From positions 1 to 38,594 of the forward strand of contig NZ_JADEXG010000053.1 in assembly GCF_015207255.1 (NCBI RefSeq): 38,594 nt of DNA, given 5' to 3'. A program made the translations under genes and the position numbers. Source of the DNA: Vasconcelosia minhoensis LEGE 07310. GTDB lineage: Bacteria; Cyanobacteriota; Cyanobacteriia; Phormidesmidales; Phormidesmidaceae. Below, piece after piece: positions 33,795 through 38,594 of this stretch. Under the pieces are notes generated by a model. That model saw nothing but the letters and a program-made list of their open reading frames with translations. It did no database searches and was not told the DNA's origin. Position 1 is the stretch's first letter, and each line of letters opens with the position of its first letter.

Positions 33795-34922
33795 TTAGTC
33801 CCAAAGGCGGCGGCGGGCGGGGCCTTTCAATCGCTCATGGGTATCTCTCAGCAGGGTTGGAATATCCAGCTGCTCTGGGCAGCGCGGCAGGCAGTCACCG
33901 CAGTCCGTACAGCGATCGCCCCGGCGACCGGGAAACCAGTGACCGGCCTGCTCAAACATGCGGTAGCGATACTCGCCAAAGTCGCTCATCCCATAGGCAA
34001 CGGCCAGGTTTCGCAGCCGCAGCACTTCTGGAATATGGATCTCCTCGGGGCAGGGCAGGCATTGATAGCACTGGCTACAGCGGTCGGTTCCCAATTGCTC
34101 TGCTTGCTGTTGGGCCAATCGCGCAAACGCGGCTTGCTCATCCGGCGTCAGCGGGTCGGTAGAATCAGCCACCTGCAGGGGCCAGTCCAGCTCTTCGGGG
34201 ACAGCCGGGCCAAGGCTTAGCGTCGTTATTCGCGGATCGCTAAGCAGCCAGCGGTAGGTGAGCAGCAGCGGGTCGTAGGGTGCGCAGAGTGCCTTAAGTC
34301 GGTCGGGTGGCGTATAGAGCAGGCCGCCTTTGTCCGCCGGGGAAATAATAAAAATACCTATATCCCGCGCTGCGGCCTGGGCTACCGCTACCACATTGCG
34401 CTGAAAAAAGTAGCTGTAGTGCAGGTTAACGAAGGCAAAGGCATCGGACGCGATCGCGCCCTCTATCACCGCTAGCGGTCCGTGGGTTGAAAAACCAATA
34501 TGCCGCACCCTGCCGTCGGCCTGAGCCCGTCTCAGTACGGCCAATGTTCCCTGGGAAGCAAGCACCCAGTCCAGATGCTGAGGAGTATTCAGCCCGTGGA
34601 CGGCGACACAGTCTAAACAGTCAACGCCGAGTCGGGTTAGGGACTCCTCCAGCTGGCGTTCGACGGCGGCCTCGTCGGGATTAGGAGCAACTTTGCTGGT
34701 GAGGACAAGCTGAGATCGCGCTACCCCTACCCCAGCCTTTAGCGCCTGCCCGATCCATGTCTCGCTCTGACCGTAGCTCCGCGCTGTCTCGATGTGGTTG
34801 ATGCCCTGCGCGATCGCGGCAGACAAAACCTGATGGGCCACCTGAGCTGACGCAAAGCGCATGGTGCCCAGGGAAAATACTGATAGATTCAGCTGGGTTT
34901 TGCCAAAGCGACGGTAGCGCAT
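33795..34922 (-). CDS. Aldo/keto reductase with C-terminal 4Fe-4S domain
   Basis: 375 residues. The AKR barrel begins MRYRRFGKTQLNLSVFSLGTMRF. Tetrad positions are HIETARSYGQSE (Glu in place of the usual Asp, Tyr kept), LTSKVAPN (Lys) and CVAVHGLN (His). A C-terminal cysteine domain has CSQCYQCLPCPE and, about 55 residues later, CTDCGDCLPRCPE. These resemble ferredoxin-type motifs for two 4Fe-4S clusters. The architecture is common in cyanobacteria and anaerobes; a redox role linked to ferredoxin is likely, with substrate unknown. It follows the DUF151 gene by 20 bp on the same strand. Confidence 0.93.
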   Translation of the reverse strand: MRYRRFGKTQLNLSVFSLGTMRFASAQVAHQVLSAAIAQGINHIETARSYGQSETWIGQALKAGVGVARSQLVLTSKVAPNPDEAAVERQLEESLTRLGVDCLDCVAVHGLNTPQHLDWVLASQGTLAVLRRAQADGRVRHIGFSTHGPLAVIEGAIASDAFAFVNLHYSYFFQRNVVAVAQAAARDIGIFIISPADKGGLLYTPPDRLKALCAPYDPLLLTYRWLLSDPRITTLSLGPAVPEELDWPLQVADSTDPLTPDEQAAFARLAQQQAEQLGTDRCSQCYQCLPCPEEIHIPEVLRLRNLAVAYGMSDFGEYRYRMFEQAGHWFPGRRGDRCTDCGDCLPRCPEQLDIPTLLRDTHERLKGPARRRLWD

Positions 34923-34942
34923 GACGGCAGCGGCGGGCAGCG

Positions 34943-35443
34943 CTAGTCGTTACTGAAGGACTTGCCGCGCTGGGCAAAATCGGACGGGCTGATCTTGGAC
35001 AAAAAGTTGTGGAATGCCTGCTTCTCCGCTTCATCGGCCTCACGATCGACCGGAATCGAGGCGTCGGCAATTACCTCTTCCATCACCCAGATCGGCGCAT
35101 TCAGCCGTAGCGCAATTGAGATTGCGTCGCTGGGGCGGGCGTCTAGCTCCTTGGTTTTCTCCCCCTGGGCCAGCGTCATCACCGCGTAGAAGGTATTGTC
35201 CTTAAGGGAATGGATAATGACCCGTCGCAGTACCATATCCCATTCGTCGATCAGATTGGCAAATAGGTCGTGGGTCATCGGTCGGATGGCCGTTTCATTT
35301 TCGAGTGCGCCGACGATGGAGCGGGCTTGGTCGTGGGAGATAAAAATGGGTAGCGCCCGCCGGTCAGCCACATCCCGCAGTAAGATCACCGGGTTTCGGG
35401 AACCCGCATCTAGGGCGATACCAGCGACTTTCATTTCGATCAT
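34943..35443 (-). CDS. DUF151 bifunctional nuclease-like protein
   Basis: 166 residues of the DUF151 (BFN, PF02577) family. MIEMKVAGIALDAGSRNPVILLRD, ALPIFISHDQARSI, then the RRVIIHSLKDNTFYAVMTL strand pair and the conserved ELDARPSDAISIALRLNAPIWV block. Plant relatives were described as bifunctional DNases/RNases in abscisic acid signalling; the bacterial role is not settled. The final region DFAQRGKSFSND is variable. Probably co-transcribed with the AKR gene. A 16-bp palindrome lies 41 bp upstream of its start. Confidence 0.93.
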   Translation of the reverse strand: MIEMKVAGIALDAGSRNPVILLRDVADRRALPIFISHDQARSIVGALENETAIRPMTHDLFANLIDEWDMVLRRVIIHSLKDNTFYAVMTLAQGEKTKELDARPSDAISIALRLNAPIWVMEEVIADASIPVDREADEAEKQAFHNFLSKISPSDFAQRGKSFSND

Positions 35444-35788
35444 GATTTAGCCTTTTGACTCCGCTAGATGATGGATAGATTAACAGACCGGCCGGTCTGA
35501 GGCTCGCTCACGCCTGGTGTTGGCAAACGCACCAGCAGCAACCAGGCAGCTTACTGGAACAGGGACAGATATCACCGTCTAGCCCAGACGGGACGAAAAA
35601 GGACTGTACTATAGGGCTGTACTATTTAGGCTAAAGGGGATCTCGCAAAAATCGAGTGTTTTTACCAAAAATCTTTATTAAAGTAATTATGTAAGCCTAT
35701 CCGTTCATACCAGTATCCCTTTATTTTGAACGTTTGGCAGCCCCTGAAGATGAGATTTTGTTAAATATCTTAAAAGTGTAGGCGGGAT
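35444..35788. other. 345-bp divergent intergenic region
   Basis: Spacer between DUF151 (minus) and riboflavin synthase (plus). Contains the palindrome at 35484-35499, an inverted repeat GCCTGGT (35512) / ACCAGGC (35541), and a 9-bp direct repeat CTGTACTAT at 35604 and 35617. The right half is AT-rich. I looked for FMN-riboswitch landmarks before ribE and saw none. Confidence 0.5.
35484..35499. promoter_or_regulatory. 16-bp palindrome CAGACCGGCCGGTCTG
   Basis: Perfect palindrome upstream of the DUF151-AKR unit. Its AGACCGG/CCGGTCT halves resemble operators of several TetR-family repressors. No TetR gene lies in the window, so any regulator would act in trans. Confidence 0.5.
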
Positions 35789-36454
35789 TTGTTTACCGGA
35801 CTTGTCCAGGCCCTAGGCCAGCTTCAGCACCTCGGCAGTGACCAGCTCAAGGTCACCTGCTCAGCCCCGCCGATCCTTCAGGATTTGGCCCTGGGGGACA
35901 GCATCGCCGTCGATGGCGTCTGCCTCACCGTCGAGACGATTCTGGCCCAGGGCTTTATCGCCTCCGCCTCGCCCGAAACGCTGAAGCGCTCCACCCTAGG
36001 CAAGGTGCTCGATCAGGGCATCGTCAATCTGGAAGCTTCCCTGCGCGTTGGCAGCAAAATCGGCGGCCATTTTGTCACCGGCCACGTAGACGGCATCGGC
36101 CAGCTCGAAGCCGCCAGCCGGACGGAGAACGCCTGGGAAATTAGCTTTACTGCCAATTCCTCAGTCGCTCGCTATATCGTTTCCAAAGGCAGCATCGCCG
36201 TTAACGGTATCAGCCTCACGGTCGCCGACTGTAGTGCCGCTGGCGACTGGTTTAAGGCCGCCGTCATTCCAGTGACCTATGCCGATACCAATCTGCAATA
36301 TCTCCAGCCGGGCGACCGGGTCAATCTGGAGGGCGATGTACTGGGGAAATATGTGGAAAAATTTGTCCGGCTGGGGCCTAACTCGGCGCAGAACGGCAGT
36401 ACGCCCATTACCAATGTGTCCATGGGTTTTCTCGCCGAGCATGGCTATCTATAG
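35789..36454 (+). CDS. ribE: Riboflavin synthase alpha chain
   Basis: 221 residues. It converts two 6,7-dimethyl-8-ribityllumazines to riboflavin plus the pyrimidinedione. Two lumazine-binding repeats are evident: MFTGLVQALG...GDSIAVDGVCLTV and GHFVTGHVDGIG...KGSIAVNGISLTV. The conserved N-terminus MFTGLV fixes the start at a TTG codon (35789). GGCGGG lies only a few bases before it, so initiation may be weak. The C-terminus TPITNVSMGFLAEHGYL is beyond the second repeat and normal. Convergent with the pentapeptide gene, gap 21 bp. Confidence 0.96.
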   Translation: MFTGLVQALGQLQHLGSDQLKVTCSAPPILQDLALGDSIAVDGVCLTVETILAQGFIASASPETLKRSTLGKVLDQGIVNLEASLRVGSKIGGHFVTGHVDGIGQLEAASRTENAWEISFTANSSVARYIVSKGSIAVNGISLTVADCSAAGDWFKAAVIPVTYADTNLQYLQPGDRVNLEGDVLGKYVEKFVRLGPNSAQNGSTPITNVSMGFLAEHGYL

Positions 36455-36475
36455 CGTTTTCAGCCGCCAAATGCC

Positions 36476-36967
36476 CTACGGACACAGCAGTGTCTCCCGC
36501 GTCTCCCGGCCAGACATAGAATTCGTCCCGGCTGCGGTTTCACAGAGCAGGTCGTTCATTTTGGGGTCCATCATCACGTCGGTGAAGTCGGCTCCCTCAA
36601 CTTCCGCCAGGCGAAAGTCCGCATTGAAGGCATAGGCTCCAGCCAGGTTGGCATCCTTGAGGTTAGCCCGGATCAGACGAGCCCCGTCGAGGGTTGCCCC
36701 GCGCAGGTCAGCCCCCTCTAAGTTGGCCTTAGTCAGGGTCGCGTCGAACAGCCGGACGCCCTGGAGATTGGTATGGCTGAGGTTAGCTTCGGCTAGGTCA
36801 GAGCGGGTGTAGTCGTTCTCCCGCAGGTCCTGACCGGAGAAGTCCTGCTGACGCAGGTTTTGACGGTCGAAGCTAGTGGCCTGAGCCGGGTTAACGGGGG
36901 TAAAGAATAGCGCGATCGCGGCTACCACAGCAGCAGCTATCCCTATCCATTGGCGGAAAATTAGCAT
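36476..36967 (-). CDS. Lumenal-type pentapeptide-repeat protein
   Basis: 163 residues. A signal peptide (GIAAAVVAAIALFFTPVNPAQA, cleavage after about residue 30) directs export to the thylakoid lumen or periplasm. Then come about 16 pentapeptide units of A(D/N)LxX type: FSGQDLRENDYTRSDLAEAN, LQGVRLFDATLTKANLEGAD, LRGATLDGARLIRANLKDAN. These build a right-handed beta-helix. The C-terminal segment has two Cys (LLCETAAG and ending LLCP) that could form a disulfide, as in plant lumenal TL15/TL17-type proteins. Function unknown; relatives live in the thylakoid lumen. Not in an obvious operon. Confidence 0.85.
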   Translation of the reverse strand: MLIFRQWIGIAAAVVAAIALFFTPVNPAQATSFDRQNLRQQDFSGQDLRENDYTRSDLAEANLSHTNLQGVRLFDATLTKANLEGADLRGATLDGARLIRANLKDANLAGAYAFNADFRLAEVEGADFTDVMMDPKMNDLLCETAAGTNSMSGRETRETLLCP

Positions 36968-37041
36968 GGTTTGAACCAGGTCTTGCCTAATGATGATATT
37001 ACTGCGATCGCGGCTTCAGGAAAAGCTGACAAAACGAAAAA

Positions 37042-37062
37042 CCCCCCGCTTGATGGCGGGGG
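37042..37062 (-). terminator. Rho-independent terminator of psbC
   Basis: On the minus strand CCCCCGC-CATCAA-GCGGGGG is followed by GTTTTTCGTTTTG, a stem with a U-rich tail. It lies about 35 bp after the psbC stop. Confidence 0.85.
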
Positions 37063-37094
37063 TAAGCTTAAAGGGTTAGACCAAGTAGATCAGC

Positions 37095-38483
37095 CTAGTC
37101 GAGGTCAGGCATCGACAGGACCGGCTCAGTCTCACGGTTGATTCCCTTCTCGAAACCACCGACGGCAGCCCGGGCGCGGCCCGCGTGCCAAAGGTGCCCG
37201 ACGAGGAAGAAGAAGGCCAGTACAAAGTGAGAAGTCGCCAACCACTGACGGGGATTAACAAAGTTTACCGAGTTGATTTCGGTAATAATGCCGCCCACCG
37301 AATTGAGGGACGCGTTCGGCGCGTGGGTCATGTACTCAGCGGCGCGGCGCACCTGCCAGGGCTGAATGTCATTCTTCAGCTTATCCAGGTCGAGGCCATT
37401 GGTACCGCGCAGCGGCGCCAGCCAGGGACCTTCGAAGTCCCAGAAGCGCATGGTCTCACCCCCAAAGATGATCTCACCCGTGGGCGATCGCATCAGGTAT
37501 TTACCCAGACCGGTTGGACCCTGAGCTGAACCAATATTGGCCCCCAGGCGCTGGTCGCGTACCAGGAAGGTCAGGGCCTGAGCCTGGGAGGCTTCTGCGT
37601 TGGTTGGGCCGTAGAACTCACTGGGGTAGGCGGTGTTGTTAAACCAGACGAACATTGCCGCGATGAAGGCCATCAGCGAGACCGCACCCAGACTGTAGGA
37701 GAGGTAGGCCTCACCCGACCAGACCAGGGCTCGCCGAGCCCAGCTAAAGGGCTTCGTCAAGATGTGAAAAACGCCACCGGAAATGCAGATCAGGCCGATC
37801 CAGATATGGCCGCCGATGATATCTTCCATATTGTCAACGCCAACAATCCAGCCTTTTCCGCCAAAAGGTGACTGAACCAGATAGCCAAAAATGACGGACG
37901 GATCGAGCGTTGGATTGGTGATGATGCGAACATCTCCACCACCGGGTGCCCAAGAGTCATAGACGCCGCCAAAGAAGCAGGCTTTGAACACCAGCAGCAG
38001 CGCCCCTAGACCCAGCAGGATCAGGTGGTAGCCGATGATGTTGGTCATCTGGTTCTTATCTTTCCAGTCCTGGCTGAAGAAGCTGGAACCCTGCTCCAGG
38101 GTTTCCGGTCCGCGAACGGCGTGATAGACACCGCCCAGGCCGAGCACTGCAGAAGAAATCAGGTGCAGTACCCCTACGACAAAATAGGGGAAGGTGTTGA
38201 CCACTTCACCACCGGGACCTACGCCCCAGCCCAGCGTCGCCAAGTGAGGCAGCAGGATGAAACCCTGCTCGTAAAGGGGCTTTTCTGGAACAAAGTGCGA
38301 CACCTCAAACAGGGTCATCGCACCCGTCCAGAGGACGATCAGGCCAGCGTGGGCGACATGCGCCCCCAGCAGCTTACCTGAGAGGTCGATGAGTCGGGCG
38401 TTACCCGCCCACCAGGCGAACCCGGTAGACTGCTGATCGCGCCCAGCGATATAACTATTGCTACTACTAGAGAGCGTTACCAC
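37095..38483 (-). CDS. psbC: Photosystem II CP43 protein
   Basis: 462 residues from the GTG at 38483 (start [17 protein letters not shown]), as is normal for psbC, which begins inside psbD. GAGG lies about 10 nt before that GTG within psbD. Upstream in-frame ATG would add nine codons but is not the conserved start. CP43 is a six-helix inner antenna of PSII binding chlorophyll a. [28 protein letters not shown], the large lumenal loop with [29 protein letters not shown], and the [20 protein letters not shown] block with Glu and Arg near the Mn4CaO5 cluster are intact. The C-terminus is [10 protein letters not shown]. Co-transcribed with psbD. Confidence 0.99.
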   Translation of the reverse strand: MVTLSSSSNSYIAGRDQQSTGFAWWAGNARLIDLSGKLLGAHVAHAGLIVLWTGAMTLFEVSHFVPEKPLYEQGFILLPHLATLGWGVGPGGEVVNTFPYFVVGVLHLISSAVLGLGGVYHAVRGPETLEQGSSFFSQDWKDKNQMTNIIGYHLILLGLGALLLVFKACFFGGVYDSWAPGGGDVRIITNPTLDPSVIFGYLVQSPFGGKGWIVGVDNMEDIIGGHIWIGLICISGGVFHILTKPFSWARRALVWSGEAYLSYSLGAVSLMAFIAAMFVWFNNTAYPSEFYGPTNAEASQAQALTFLVRDQRLGANIGSAQGPTGLGKYLMRSPTGEIIFGGETMRFWDFEGPWLAPLRGTNGLDLDKLKNDIQPWQVRRAAEYMTHAPNASLNSVGGIITEINSVNFVNPRQWLATSHFVLAFFFLVGHLWHAGRARAAVGGFEKGINRETEPVLSMPDLD

Positions 38484-38594
38484 GTGGCAGTACCTCTTCG
38501 GGGAATACAAACTTCTGATGCGGCTGGTCTTGCGGCGCCAGCCAGGCCCGGATGCCTTCGTTCAGCAAGATGTTCTTCGTGTAGAAGGTCTCGA
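38467..38594 (-). CDS. psbD: Photosystem II D2 protein, partial (C-terminus)
   Basis: The last 42 codons of psbD, reading [20 protein letters not shown] then [21 protein letters not shown] and stop (complement at 38467-38469). This is the invariant D2 C-terminus. The 5' part lies beyond the window edge. It overlaps psbC (GTG at 38483) by 17 nt, the arrangement typical of cyanobacteria and chloroplasts. D2 binds the PSII reaction-centre pigments and QA. Confidence 0.98.
   Translation of the reverse strand, partial: ETFYTKNILLNEGIRAWLAPQDQPHQKFVFPEEVLPRGNAL

Noticed and set aside
34681-35070. A 129-codon minus-strand ORF spanning the DUF151/AKR junction
   Set aside because: Out of frame with both strongly supported genes; Arg/Ser/Pro-rich shadow.
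35444-35788. FMN riboswitch upstream of riboflavin synthase
   Set aside because: The conserved RFN-element segments are not present on the plus strand.

Overview
The window is chromosomal DNA of a cyanobacterium. At the right edge it carries psbD and psbC (photosystem II D2 and CP43) in their usual overlapping order. It also has a plant-type MPBQ/MSBQ methyltransferase close to Synechocystis Sll0418, a FutA/IdiA-type iron-binding lipoprotein, a lumenal-type pentapeptide protein, an XisH/XisI pair, and many HIP1 octamers (GCGATCGC) scattered through genes. The GC-rich coding style with AT-rich spacers would fit a Leptolyngbya- or Nodosilinea-like filamentous lineage, but the species cannot be named from this sequence.

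Layout. 0.1-2.5 kb: a truncated PIN-like ORF, then a xisH-xisI pair bracketed by two copies of the last ~197 bp of a comB-like gene, only one of which belongs to a full gene. 2.6-6.2 kb: a DUF2085 membrane protein, tRNA-Ser(UGA), and three phosphatase-type genes (TIGR04168 metallophosphoesterase, a HAD protein with a degenerate motif, a Tat-exported metallophosphoesterase). 6.3-13.3 kb: glgB, two exported proteins and carB. 13.3-15.8 kb: a probable iron-responsive cluster of futA-like gene, tiny Glu-rich lipoprotein and PKHD-type dioxygenase; the first and last have Fur-box-like 7-1-7 palindromes upstream. 15.8-22.3 kb: a SNF2 ATPase/SWIM protein pair, a conserved hypothetical, an EamA transporter and an alpha/beta hydrolase. 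22.3-25.5 kb: class I fructose-bisphosphate aldolase behind a long perfect hairpin, a toxin-antitoxin pair, and the tocopherol/plastoquinone methyltransferase.

25.6-34 kb is a mosaic accessory stretch: an NTF2-like protein, pirin, a UBP-type zinc finger, DUF5996, a YefM-YoeB pair, a membrane-anchored ABM-fold protein, an ABC-2 exporter whose ATPase ends inside a dispersed hairpin repeat, a ferrochelatase-like protein with a His-rich tail, and a third toxin-antitoxin pair. 34-38.6 kb returns to conserved genes: Fe-S aldo/keto reductase, DUF151 nuclease, riboflavin synthase (TTG start), pentapeptide protein, psbC and partial psbD.

Most genes are housekeeping. The parts that stand out are the comB-end/xisHI insertion scar, the iron cluster with its two candidate Fur sites, three unrelated type II toxin-antitoxin pairs within 10 kb, and several unexplained palindromes in leaders. 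I saw no transposase, CRISPR array, rRNA or phage gene.
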